Under the pieces are notes generated by a model. It did no database searches and had not been told where the DNA came from. It saw only the letters and a list, made by a program, of their open reading frames with translations. The translations under genes and the position numbers were made by a program. Positions 25,601 through 38,575 of a stretch of 64,000 nucleotides of DNA are shown here, one piece after another; position 1 is the stretch's first letter, and the number at the start of each line of letters is the position of its first letter. The stretch is from Limnoperna fortunei. Lineage: Eukaryota > Mollusca > Bivalvia > Mytilida > Modiolidae. The DNA lies in contig OX104116.1 in the NCBI GenBank assembly GCA_944474755.1, forward strand, positions 4,405,547 to 4,469,546, given 5' to 3'.

Positions 25601-27272
25601 TAGGGTAGTTCCACCTCCTAATGGTCACACGATAACAATTGGGTAGTGTAGTTCCACCTCCTAATGGTCACAGGATAACAATAGGGTAGTTCCACCTCCT
25701 AATAGTCACTCGATAACAATTGGGTAGTTCCACCTTCTAATGGTCACACGATAGCAATAGGGTAGTTCCACCTCCTAATAGTCACTCGATAACAATAGGG
25801 TAGTTCCACCTCCTAATAGTCACTCGATAACAATTGGGTAGTTCCACCTCCTAATGGACACACGATAACAATAGGGTAGTTCCACCTCCTAATAGTCACT
25901 CGATAACAATTGGGTAGTTCCACCTCCTAATAGTCACTCGATAACAATTGGGTAGTTCCACCTCCTAATAGTCACTCGATAACAATTGGGTAGTTCCACC
26001 TCCTAATGGTTTCATGATAACAATTGGGCAGTTCCACCTCCTAATGGTTTCATGATAACAATTGGGAAGTTCCACCTCCTAATGGTCACACGATAACATT
26101 AGGGTAGTTCCACCTCCTAATAGTCACTCGATAACAATTGGGTAGTTCCACATCCTAATGGTTTCACGATAACAATTGGGTAGTTCTACCTCCTAATGGT
26201 CACACGATAACAATTGGATAGTTCCACCTCCTAATGGTCACACGATAACATTAGGGTAGTTCTACCTCCTAATAGTCACTCGATAACAATAGTGTAGTTC
26301 TACCTCCTAATGGTAACACGATAACAATAGGGTAGTTCAACCTAGTAATGGTCACACGATAACAATAGGGTAGTTCAACCTCCTAATGGTTACACGATAA
26401 CAATAGGGTAGTTCCACCTCCTAATAGTCACTCGATAACAATTGGGTAGTTCTACCTCCTAATGGTCACACGCTAATAATAGTGTAGTTCTACCTTCTAA
26501 TGGTCACACGCTAATAATAGTGTAGTTCTACCTCCTAATGGTCACACGCTAATAATAGTGTAGTTCTACCTCCTTATGGTCACACGATAATAATAGGGTA
26601 GTTCCACCTCCTAATGGTCACACGATAACAATAGGGTAGTTCCACCTCCTAATGGACACACGATAACAATAGGGTAGTTCCACCTCCTAATGGTAACACG
26701 ATAACAATAGGGTAGTTCAACCTAGTTATGGTCACACGATAACAATAGGGTAGTTCAACCTCCTAATGGACACACGATAACAATAGTGTAGTTCCACCTC
26801 CTAATAGTCACTCGATAACAATTGGGTAGTTCTACCTCCTAATGGTCACACGCTAATAATAGTGTAGTTCTACCTTCTAATGGTCACACGCTAATAATAG
26901 TGTAGTTCTACCTCCTAATGGTCACACGCTAATAATAGTGTAGTTCTACCTCCTTATGGTCACACGATAATAATAGGGTAGTTCCACCTCCTAATGGTCA
27001 CACGATAACAATTGGGTAGTTCCACCTTCTAATCTTGCTTGTAAAGCAACACACAAACTATAGAAAGACAGAGCTTGTGGAACATTAATTCTACAATTAT
27101 GGACCTCCGCTCCATTCTGGGCTTTGTTGTATAACTATGACAAAGCCAGCAAAATTTTATTGCGGTGAAACATCATTTGACACTTCGCAGTGTTATTGTA
27201 CTAGGTAGAGGATATAATTGAGTGTTGGCTTCAAATGTGAATTTTAACTTTGTAACATTTCAGGTCAGATTT
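22650..27272 (+). mobile_element. DIRS-like retroelement RT/RNase H fragment split by a minisatellite
   Basis: Left part (22650-23488), with stops and frame changes: VLTNIQKGKTF, FIAGQIISMKAVFENVVRLRTRELY, LTIDELKFW, then VKWLPKEQNKIADNLSRYSDCADWGIS, HAINRFATDSK, and TEAVDAFL. This is the order of the RT thumb and RNase H region of DIRS-type (tyrosine-recombinase) retroelements, whose proteins carry 'WIPR..N..AD.LSR..D..DW.I' and 'TVDRFA'. Right part (27034-27272) continues the same protein: CGTLILQLWTSAPFWALL and GRGYN*VLASNVNFN. Between them sits a 3.5-kb 38-bp array. The element is inactive. Family assignment is from remembered motifs. Confidence 0.7.
23490..27033. repeat. 38-bp minisatellite, about 93 copies
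   Basis: The unit starts TGGTCACACGATAACAAT and contains GGGTAGTTCCACCTCC; period 38 bp. Variants mix a few alternatives at fixed places (GGTCACACG, AGTCACTCG or GGTTTCATG; CAATTG, CAATAG or CATTAG). A block of 37 units is duplicated at an offset of 1411 bp (23611 to 25022), the extra 5 bp being one 'tgtag' insertion present in both blocks. A further 10-unit block is duplicated at 380 bp (26425 to 26805). The unit reads WSHDNNWVVPPP in the frame expected of the surrounding DIRS protein. Confidence 0.92.
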
Positions 27273-27480
27273 AATTATGTCTCCCAAAAGAAGTTTTGGG
27301 AGACATATTGTTTTGTCCGGTTCATTTTATTATTCTTCTTTTTCCTTTTTTCTTCTTCTTTCCACTCAATCTTGTCCGCACATTTTCTCCGAGATGCAAT
27401 GTCCAATCAGTATGACACCTTGAGAACATATTAAGGGTGACCTGAGATTTTGTGATCCATTTTTGGAATTTTCAAAATGG
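27268..27480. repeat. 'gtctcccaaaa' hairpin-headed interspersed repeat
   Basis: Begins with the short palindrome 'tctcccaaaagaagttttgggaga' (27281-27304), followed by a T/C-rich stretch 'tattcttctttttcc'. This hairpin-headed arrangement is common in bivalve genomes. It abuts the end of the DIRS fragment. Confidence 0.5.
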
Positions 27481-28307
27481 CTGCCATTTAAAGACTAGCT
27501 GCCGTTGGAAACGGGGTCATGATATAAGACATTGCATTATCTTGGTTAAAATTTGTATTTGCCCGTTTCAACATGCTGAATATTATTGTGACAATGGGAG
27601 TTTGTTTGGGAGGCATTCTGTGGTGGCATCCCAACACAATCAGCACTAGTTGTATTTGTTTTTGAACAGAACGTAACAGAAACAGTTTATAAGACAAGCT
27701 GTGACGGACAGCGGAATTAAATATGTTTGTTTTGTTTGGTCAACAGTTTTGCATCCTGTTGATTGGACTCTGATGTTTTGCATCCTGTTGATTGGACTCT
27801 GAGACAGTGATAGTACTGTGTAGAACTATACCATGGTTTTGATAAATGAAGAATTTTTGCTACCAATCATAGTCTTAAATAAAATGCCGGCTTTACCGGT
27901 TTATGCTGCTTTATGTATTGTTTTCTAGATAATAGTGATACAAACTGTTAATAGCTAGCATTGTTTATTCAACAAAATGGGCGCATGAAATCAATGGTCT
28001 AACATTCGTTGTGTTAAGAATTTATTATAATCTGCTACAGGTACTTCTAAATCTCATCTTGAAAAATCCAGTGACCCATGATTTGTTGATACATTTTTCA
28101 TTGTTCTTTTGATCTTATGTTGTAAAGGGTCGCTTAGAGTGGTTTTCGCGTTATAATGAGCTTAGCAATTTAAATGTTCATATAAAGAGGACAAAGACGA
28201 TTACTTGTGTATAAAAAATAGTGATAGTTTGACTGATCAGTATAGACACAGAAATGAAGTATGAGTGAAAGGTCAATATATTGCTTGTCCTTATGATATG
28301 TTTTTAA
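27481..28307. other. No gene recognised
   Basis: Contains a short direct duplication 'gttttgcatcctgttgattggactctga' (27746 and 27773, 27-bp period, two copies). Nothing else stands out. Confidence 0.4.
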
Positions 28308-30318
28308 CAATTTAATTAAAATTAAATCTTTCACTTGCTCCCCCCTTTTGTTATTGGTCGCTGCGTTGTAAGATCTAACAACATCCCATTACAGGTCACG
28401 TCAGGGGTCAAAATTTTTAATTTTGATCAACCAATCAAATTTAAGTTCGAGTTGAGTGATTCGACCAATCAAATACTGGTTTGCATATCACACTAGGTGC
28501 ATTGTGAACATTATTTAAAGGGTACTAGAGGCCAGGTTAAGTATCAACCTTTATGCAATAAATTACTAAAAAACCCTCTCTTTCAGGTCTTTGCCTTCAA
28601 TATTTTTCGCTGAAAATGTAGCAATGCCCACTCTTTGAGTTAAAAAACAAGAGACTTAAGTTTTATTATATTAGAAATTTAAAAAATCTGTGATAATTTA
28701 GGAAAGTGATAAAAAAATGTCAAATCGGTAGGCGGTAGATCGACCACAAAAATCCGGTAGGGTTGGCATGTATGAACATACACTAATGAAACGCCATCTC
28801 ATTTGTAAAAAAAGTTGTTGATTTTTTTTTCTAAATACTGGCAAAATTTTTAAAAATTATTTGTCCGAAAAAGTGTGTGAAAATCAATACTACAAATAAA
28901 ATAGTTATATAGTTGTTAAAGTCACTTAATACATGTATAAATTAACATGATCAACAATTTCATTTCAGATGGCTGAAAATATCACAATATCAAAGTCGTA
29001 TTTATAGATATCATTTGTGCATCAACGAGTCAAGTTTGTGACCCTGTATGGAGAATGTTTCTTGTAAATAAAAGTTTCAACTTGAATAGATCTTCATAAA
29101 GTGGATAGTTATTTATAAGTAACCTCACCTCATAGATGCATTCTTATATTCTGTATGAAAGTAATTAAAATGCAATATTAATAATAAAAAATTGAAAGGT
29201 TTTGCTCAAAGAGTGCGGTGACATGCAGTTTTAAAAAATTTGCATTTTAATATTTATTCATCATGTTCACAATACTAAATATGGTAAACATCTATGGTGT
29301 AACCATTGTTCAGATAAACATGTACCTTGATTTATAACAGCATAGGGACAGCTAGTAAACTTGGTTCATTGGCTATGATGACAGGTGTTAATCAATTTGT
29401 AACTTTGAATTAAAATTATTGAACCATTTCCTCTAAAGGTATGCAGTTGACTGAATAATAGGGAATAAACTTGATACACATAAAGAATTTCTACTTTACA
29501 GACTAATATAGGAAAATTAGTCTCTTATTTTCTTCCAAGTGACTGCTCTTATTTTCTCATGTTTTCAATTGTTAAACAGGGAAGAAGATGATCATAGCTG
29601 GCTTCTCTGTTCTGGTCCAATGTCCTACATGTACTACGCACAAATACTCATAAAAGAGTTGCTCCCCCCTTTTTGTTATTGGTCGCTGCGTGTAGATCTA
29701 ACAACATCCCATTACAGGTTACGTCAGGGGTCATATGCATAGATGCAGAATCGCGCCTACAAAATCTAAAGGTATACATTCGGAATATCGAAAAATCGGC
29801 TTTTTTCATTCGACGCCAAAGTGTACCAAATGTATTACAATACGTCAACAAGATTGTTACCGAGATGTAAACAAACCAAATTGAAGCAAATTTTCTTACA
29901 AATATGTAATCAACTGAATAAACAACGTCACGAAAGTTTTACATACGATCCTAAAATCACAATGTGTTTTTTATTTGTAGAGTTTCATTCGTGCAAATCG
30001 AAGCTACATCACCCGTACCAGGACCCGGTGGAAGTGAAATCGAACGGAACTCGGAAGCATTTTTACACACTGGATTCGGGCTGAAATGCTTTGTATTATT
30101 AAAAATGATGGTAGATGTCCCCCAGTTACAGAACTAACTGACAGCCTCCCATTTAAATTTAAACTGTCACCAACGAAGATATTGATGGAAAAAAGGCTTT
30201 AGAATCATGAGGTTTATATCGGCCTTGATTATAGTTTATACATTGTACTTTGATAAAAACGTATTATTTAAAACAGGAACAGCAAATATCACACAGACAT
30301 GAAGATTTCTTTTAATGA
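28308..30318. mobile_element. Rearranged second copy of the 4.68-kb element
   Basis: 28308 starts with the same inverted end (CAATTTAATTAAAATTAAAT, one change) and 28308-28497 matches 4276-4465. 28785-29660 matches about 5105-6065. At 29661 the sequence switches to the right-end sequence of the first copy (from 'gctccccccttttt'), reading inward to about 30318, which matches the reverse complement of 8270-8935. The right half is therefore inverted relative to the first copy, and a large central part is missing. No matching outer right end was seen. Confidence 0.75.
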
Positions 30319-33300
30319 AGATCACTTTATACGAACTCATTCATGACATTTGACTATACACTCGAATGTCAACATCAATATAACAAAGGGTCATAAATTA
30401 TTGTTAGAACATCTCCAAAACAAATATCGTTGTTGGCGTTCATCCAAAACATTTAAACATTTATAACGGATTGTATTATTTTATCGATCGGTTTTATACT
30501 GTATCTGTGTAAAGGTAAGAAAGTGTTTGTTAATATAACATTTTTAATTAATTTATATATTATATCAGGACAATATTTTGGTAGCAACGGTTCATTATAT
30601 GTCATCTGTTTATTTCTAGCCATATTTCGCCCAAATGAGTATCACACATTATCATTTAATTGACATAAGTGTGTTATGATCAGTTTTTCTCTGGTTCATT
30701 ATTATTTTATGTCACCGGGTATTTTATACCATAGGGCAAATAAACAATGAACCAGTTTTTAACTGCAAATATATATGTATTGAACAAATTAAATATCACG
30801 ATTATACATGATACATTATTCAATAGTTCAATAAACTATTGAATATAAATATGCAAGATTTAATATAGAAGAATAAGTCAAACCTGCAAATATATATGGA
30901 GGTGCTATGAAGCAACAATCAGTGTTACGTCTTAAGTGCAGAGTGAATCTCAGGTGAAAATATAGGTAGGTTTATTAGTAGAAAATCATTCTGGCGAGAA
31001 AAGTGTTAAGAGTCATTACGTTGTCGTCAGTCAAGCGTCAAGAACAAGAACATGATCACGATTATGAATATGAAATTAATAATGGTGACGATAAGATGAA
31101 AACATTTTAAATAAACACATTATTCCCGGTGACACAGTCCCCCACTGGACAAAATTCGTCCCCGAATCGAAATTTAAATCTTCGTCTTAGTACATGTGGC
31201 CATGCCGCGCTATACACGACAACAGACGGTAAAAAAAAACAAATATAAGGGAAACTAAAGCGATGCATAAATATATACACTAGTAACAATACATGTTAAG
31301 TCAAATTATGATTTTTAACTCGTTCTGTCTGATAACTTTCTGTAAATGGTCACACCATTTTAATCCGATGTCGTCTGACGGGTGCACTCCATCCACCAAT
31401 TTTGCCATATTTATAACGTATTTTGCCATTAGCACATCTTTGATTTATGAAACTACATATGGAAAAATTGTGTTGAAAACCCATTTTCACTTTAATGCGG
31501 TTTTTCTTTCGTTAACAACCTCCAGAATGAAGTTCAGTCTGTCTTGCATGGCAGCATATTGGGAACTGTTTTAGTGATTTTGTAGTTTTTCCCGCAGTTA
31601 ACCTGTGATTATTCCACATAAGTTATAAGTACAAATTGTGGCAAATACAGAGTGACTACCAGCGTGCAATTTTGAGAGAGGGTGACCTCCTGAAAATTCA
31701 AATAACAAGTCAACCCTTGAAGATAACTTTATTTTATTTTGGTAAACACATGGATATTGTGTCAGGATGATACCTCAAGGTTTTGGAACTGATTCGGACT
31801 CTTTTAGTGCTTTCTATAGGGAGACCGGATTTTTTTCATTATACTTGATTCATTAATCCATTGTTAATTTTCACACGTGTTGTCGTCACAGAATGACAAG
31901 TTATATGTATAGATTGTTCATTTTAAACGACGTGTTAAAAACATATAGTCTATTTCTGAAAATACTGATTTTTCAATAGGAAATCTAGGGTGGGCTACAA
32001 AGAGGAGTTTGTAAGGCCTGTTAAGTAACGATTGCTACTGCTTTTTAGCAAGAAAATTGTACTACACATTTTAATGCAGCGTTTGACACCAAAAACAATT
32101 ATTTTACGCTATGATGAAAATCTTGTACATTTTGGGGAAATTTAATAAGAGGCGGGAAAATAGAGCTCTTTTAAAAAAACGGGGTAGGTTAGACAGTTTG
32201 TTAGTTTCATTCAGTGCTGATTTTTCATCCAAAATTTTCGGTCATTTTTGCCGCACAACATATATTTTTTTATTTGTTAATAATGTAGTCTAACATTTTA
32301 ACTTCACAAGCAACTGCTTTCAGGTGGTTTAATTTGAGAGGATTTTCACACATAAAATCTTAATTGCAGGCACCCCATATGGGAGACGCAATGTTTATTA
32401 TTTGGTTTATTGTACCCATATATACATGCAAAAAGTGAAAGTAGGTACGTGCGTGTATTAATAAACTAGCCATATTAATTGGGGGTATAAACTGCATTCT
32501 ACTGTGTGTAAATATTTCAGGATGTCGTGTGAACAAATGTCATAAAAACAATTGTGTAATGCTATGTATACTAATACTAATTGACCCATTTACAGTTTTC
32601 ATGATTTATCTCCCCTTTTACTTCCTGTTAAAAAAACCTACGGCTGTTATAACTTAAAGACTATGATATTGAAATAAAGGTTTTGCATTGTTTTTGTGTT
32701 GTTTGTCAATGCCTATCAAATTTTACCTAATTAACCTCATTAGTAGATGTTACTTTAGCCATAAGCAAGAGGTGAATTTGAATATTAGAACACTAATGTC
32801 AATGGTAAGCTTGTTTAATCAAGCTATAAAACAGCTGGGGTTCTACCTAGTATAGTATAGTAATCTTCATTTAGAGTCGTCATAATATATACAAGGTAAC
32901 AAATTAACATGAGCTCTGTAGGGCTCTTTAAGCATGTCTTTAAAAACAAGCACATGCTTATACGCCAGACATACATAAATATAAAATAAAAACTTAAAAA
33001 CATACGTCTAAAGAGATATAAAAAGCATACAAGCTTAAAAGCATATAAGTGTAGAAAGCATTCAATCATAAAAAGCATTTAAGCATATATAAAAGGCATA
33101 AAAACACACAAAGTATGGTTATTATAAGCAGCACGATTATAAAAACAAAAGCACATACAGCACATAAACTAAGCACAAGAAGGTTAATAAATTAAAGCAC
33201 TAAAAATAAATGAAAAGCAACACATAGACACAGGGTTGAGACATTAGCATCAAGTAAATGGGGGAATAAACATCAGTTGATTAATTAACAATCATGTTAA

Positions 33301-33540
33301 CACAGCAGGGTTTTTTATATGACATCCTCACTCAGATATTGACATCTGTCATTCACCTGAAGCGTGAAAATTGATCAAAGAGACAAACTGCCGCTACAGC
33401 CGCAGTAATTGGTAACGGAAGTGGACACCAGGTGGCATTTTTTAAATTGGAATGTAGTCAATTGTCAATAATTCTATAGCGTACAGCTATGTAAATATGT
33501 AGTAATTGTCTATAAGTCTATTAAGTAGGAATACTTGTAT
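30319..33540. other. AT-rich DNA, no gene recognised
   Basis: Short frames only (for example 31293-31574 and 32111-32293), with no recognisable domain. Sparse A/T-rich tracts, including an 'aagcat'-rich patch near 33000-33190. No RNA gene detected by eye. Confidence 0.45.
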
Positions 33541-34110
33541 CTGCACTAATTGTCTACTGTATATGTGTACATGTATGTATACTTGTACTCATAGTGGCTA
33601 GTCTATCAGTGTACATGTATGTATACTTGTACTCATAGTGGCTAGTCTTTCAGTGTACAGGTATGTATACTTGTACTCATAGTGTCTAGTCTATCAGTGT
33701 ACAGGTATGTAAACTTGTTGCTAAAAAGTATCCCAGGTTTTCTAGTTGTCGAATGAATCCAAATTGATATTTTTACTTAGTAATGAGGACACTGACATTC
33801 TAGCAGCCACTGCCAGATTTATATTAGAAAAAGATATTGTAAACAAAAAATGTACACTGGTGTTTCGATTTTCAATATTATATTAATATGAACATTACTA
33901 ATCCAGTTAATTGTCTCATCATGTTGTCTTATGCATAATTATGTGTATCTATCAATTATGTTCTTTTCCTCTGTTTTGTAAAACTCTTTTGTTGCTCCCA
34001 GTGGGCTCCTGATTTGGATATAAAAGATATAATATGTTATGTTATGTGTCCTAATTGTCTCTGTGCATTGGTATGCATACAGGTGTGTATACCGGGGTAA
34101 GTGTACTAAT
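33541..34110. repeat. Diverged edge of the minisatellite family
   Basis: About four loose units of roughly 52 bp (33560-33720) with 'cagtgtaca.gtatgtatacttgtactcatagt', then non-repetitive DNA, then 'gtgcattggtatgcatacaggtgtgtatac' leading into the 33-bp array. The shared core links this edge to both large arrays. Confidence 0.6.
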
Positions 34111-37100
34111 TGTTTACCAGTGTACAGGTATATATACAGCTATTGTCTATCAGTGTACAGGTATATATACAGCTATTGTCTATCAGTGTACAGGTATATA
34201 TACAGCTATTGTCTATCAGTGTACAGGTATATATACAGCTATTGTCTACCAGTGTACAGGTATATATACAGCTATTGTCTATCAGTGTACAGGTATATAT
34301 ACAGCTATTGTCTATCAGTGTACAGGTATATAATTGTCTATCAGTGTACAGGTATATATACAGCTATTGTCTATCAGTGTACAGGTATATATACAGCTAT
34401 TGTCTATCAGTGTACAGGTATATATACAGCTATTGTCTATCAGTGTACAGGTATATATACAGCTATTGTCTAGCAGTGTACAGGTATATATACAGCTATT
34501 GTCTATCAGTGTACAGGTATATATACAGCTATTGTCTATCAGTGTACAGGTATATATACAGCTATTGTCTATCAGTGTACAGGTATATATACAGCCATTG
34601 TCTATCAGTGTACAGGTATATATACAGCTATTGTCTACCAGTGTACAGGTATATATACAGCTATTGTCTATCAGTGTACAGGTATATATACAGCTATTGT
34701 CTATCAGTGTACAGGTATATATACAGCTATTGTCTATCAGTGTACAGGTATATATACAGCTATTGTCTATCAGTGTACAGGTGTATATACAGCTATTGTC
34801 TATCAGTGTACAGGTATATATACAGCTATTGTCTATCAGTGTACAGGTATATATACAGCTATTGTCTATCAGTGTACAGGTATATATACAGCCATTGTCT
34901 ATCAGTGTACAGGTATATATACAGCTATTGTCTATCAGTGTACAGGTATATATGCAGCTATTGTCTATCAGTGTACAGGTATATATACAGCTATTGTCTA
35001 CCAGTGTACAGGTATATATACAGCTATTGTCTATCAGTGTACAGGTATATATACAGCTATTGTCTATCAGTGTACAGGTATATATACAGCTATTGTCTAT
35101 CAGTGTACAGGTATATATACAGCCATTGTCTATCAGTGTACAGGTATATATACAGCCATTGTCTACCAGTGTACAGGTATATATACAGCTATTGTCTATC
35201 AGTGTACAGGTATATATACAGCTATTGTCTATCAGTGTACAGGTATATATACAGCTATTGTCTATCAGTGTACAGGTATATATATAGCTAATGTCTATCA
35301 GTGTACAGGTGTATATATAGCTATTGTCTATCAGTGTACAGGTATATATACAGCTATTGTCTATCAGTGTACAGGTATATATACAGCTATTGTCTATCAG
35401 TGTACAGGTATATATACAGCTATTGTCTATCAGTGTTCAGGTATATATACAGCTATTGTCTATCAGTGTACGGGTATATATACAGCTATTGTCTATCAGT
35501 GTACAGGTATATATACAGCTATTGTCTATCAGTGTACAGGTATATATACAGCTATTGTCTATCAGTGTACAGGTATATATACAGCTATTGTTTACAAGTG
35601 TACAGGTATATATACAGCTATTGTCTATCAGTGTACAGGTATATATGCAGCTATTGTCTATCAGTGTACAGGTATATATACAGCTATTGTCTATCAGTGT
35701 ACAGGTATATATACAGCTATTGTCTATCAGTGTACAGGTATATATACAGCTATTGTCTATCAGTGTACAGGTATATATACAGCTATTGTCTACCAGTGTA
35801 CAGGTATATATACAGCTATTGTCTATCAGTGTACAGGTATATATACAGCTATTGTCTATCAGTGTACAGGTATATATACAGCTATTGTCTATCAGTGTAC
35901 AGGTATATATACAGCTATTGTCTACCAGTATACAGGTATATATACAGCTATTGTCTATCAGTGTACAGGTATATATACAGCTATTGTCTATCAGTGTACA
36001 GGTATATATACAGCTATTGTCTACCAGTGTACAGGTATATATACAGCTATTGTCTATCAGTGTACAGGTATATATACAGCTATTGTCTATCAGTGTACAG
36101 GTATATATACAGCTATTGTCTATCAGTGTACAGGTGTATATACAGCTATTGTCTATCAGTGTACAGGTATATATACAGCTATTGTCTATCAGTGTACAGG
36201 TATATATACAGCTATTGTCTATCAGTGTACAGGTATATGTACAGCTATTGTCTATCAGTGTTCAGGTATATATACAGCTATTGTCTATCAGTGTACTGGT
36301 ATATATACAGCTATTGTCTATCAGTGTACAGGTATATATACAGATATTGTCTATCAGTGTACAGGTATATATACAGCTATTGTCTATCAGTGTACAGGTA
36401 TATATACAGCTATTGTTTACAAGTGTACAGGTATATATACAGCTATTGTCTATCAGTGTACAGGTATATATGCAGCTATTGTCTATCAGTGTACAGGTAT
36501 ATATACAGCTATTGTCTATCAGTGTACAGGTATATATACAGCTATTGTCTATCAGTGTACAGGTATATATACAGCTATTGTCTATCAGTGTACAGGTATA
36601 TATACAGCTATTGTCTACCAGTGTACAGGTATATATACAGCTATTGTCTATCAGTGTACAGGTATATATACAGCTATTGTCTATCAGTGTACAGGTATAT
36701 ATACAGCTATTGTCTATCAGTGTACAGGTATATATACAGCTATTGTCTATCAGTGTACAGGTATATATACAGCTATTGTCTATCAGTGTACAGGTATATA
36801 TACAGCTATTGTCTACCAGTGTACAGGTATATATACAGCTATTGTCTACCAGTGTACAGGTATATATACAGCTATTGTCTATCAGTGTACAGGTATATAT
36901 ACAGCTATTGTCTACCAGTATACAAGTATATATACAGCTATTGTCTATCAGTGTACAGGTATATATACAGCTATTGTCTACCAGTGTACAGGTATATATA
37001 CAGCTATTGTCTATCAGTGTACAGGTATATATACAGCTATTGTCTATCAGTGTACAGGTATATATACAGCTATTGTCTACCAGTGTACAGGTATATATAC

Positions 37101-38243
37101 AGCTATTGTCTATCAGTGTACAGGTATATATACAGCTATTGTCTATCAGTGTACAGGTATATATACAGCTATTGTCTACCAGTATACAAGTATATATACA
37201 GCTATTGTCTACCAGTGTACAGGTATATATACAGCTATTGTCTACCAGTGTACAGGTATATATACAGCTATTGTCTATCAGTGTACAGGTATATATACAG
37301 CTATTGTCTATCAGTGTACAGGTATATATACAGCTATTGTCTATCAGTGTACAGGTATATATACAGCTATTGTCTATCAGTGTACAGGTATATATACAGC
37401 TATTGTCTATCAGTGTACAGGTGTATATACAGCTATTGTCTATCAGTGTACAGGTATATATACAGCTATTGTCTATCAGTGTTCAGGTATATATACAGCT
37501 ATTGTCTATCAGTGTACGGGTATATATACAGCTATTGTCTATCAGTGTACAGGTATATATACAGCTATTGTCTATCAGTGTACAGGTATATATACAGCTA
37601 TTGTCTATCAGTGTACAGGTATATATACAGCTATTGTTTACAAGTGTACAGGTATATATACAGCTATTGTCTATCAGTGTACAGGTATATATGCAGCTAT
37701 TGTCTATCAGTGTACAGGTATATATACAGCTATTGTCTATCAGTGTACAGGTATATATACAGCTATTGTCTATCAGTGTACAGGTATATATACAGCTATT
37801 GTCTATCAGTGTACAGGTATATATACAGCTATTGTCTACCAGTGTACAGGTATATATACAGCTATTGTCTATCAGTGTACAGGTATATATACAGCTATTG
37901 TCTATCAGTGTACAGGTATATATACAGCTATTGTCTACCAGTATACAGGTATATATACAGCTATTGTCTATCAGTGTACAGGTATATATACAGCTATTGT
38001 CTACCAGTGTACAGGTATATATACAGCTATTGTCTATCAGTGTACAGGTATATATACAGCTATTGTCTATCAGTGTACAGGTATATATACAGCTATTGTC
38101 TACCAGTATACAGGTATATATACAGCTATTGTCTATCAGTGTACAGGTATATATACAGCTATTGTCTACCAGTGTACAGGTATATATACAGCTATTGTCT
38201 ATCAGTGTACAGGTATATATACAGCTATTGTCTATCAGTGTAC
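34111..38243. repeat. 33-bp minisatellite, about 125 copies
   Basis: The unit contains TATCAGTGTACAGGTATATA and ACAGCTATTGTC; period 33 bp with few indels (one unit near 34330 lacks 9 bp). Because 33 is a multiple of three and the unit has no stop in any forward frame, all three plus frames are open for long distances; this is a by-product. Rare variant units recur at fixed spacing: 'tttacaag' at 35591, 36416 and 37637 (25 and 37 units apart), indicating block duplication. Confidence 0.95.
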
Positions 38244-38575
38244 GAGCATGAATCTTGCAATCATTACATTTGCTGTACAATAAAGGTAGACAAATAAATT
38301 GTGACTTATCTGTCGGTGACGAATAGTCTCCTGATATACCCTTGTACTCACTTCTAGCAATATTTAGTTATGCGAGCACTCTGGTTTACATATTGTGCTT
38401 GTTATGTCAGTTATCAGCAGAATATATGCCAGAAATTTCAAATCAAAATCAGATAGAAGTGCACTTAATTGTTCATGTTTTCAGTTTTATAAACTGTATT
38501 TTAGGGTTGCATTATAAAAACAACATTCTAACAGTGTAAGAAAATTATTTGCATTCGCCATAGAACAGTTGGGAA
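38244..38575. other. Unique spacer between two related arrays
   Basis: About 330 bp of non-repetitive sequence separates the 33-bp and 37-bp arrays. No gene recognised. Confidence 0.5.

Noticed and set aside
23490..27033. CRISPR-like array
   Set aside because: The repeats are directly adjacent with no unique spacers and the genome is eukaryotic; these are minisatellites. The same applies to the other arrays.
34039..38297. Very long open frames (up to 998 codons, two or three plus frames and one minus frame)
   Set aside because: They follow from a 33-bp repeat lacking stops in all three plus frames; overlapping frames are open at once, and there is no unique protein sequence or splice context.
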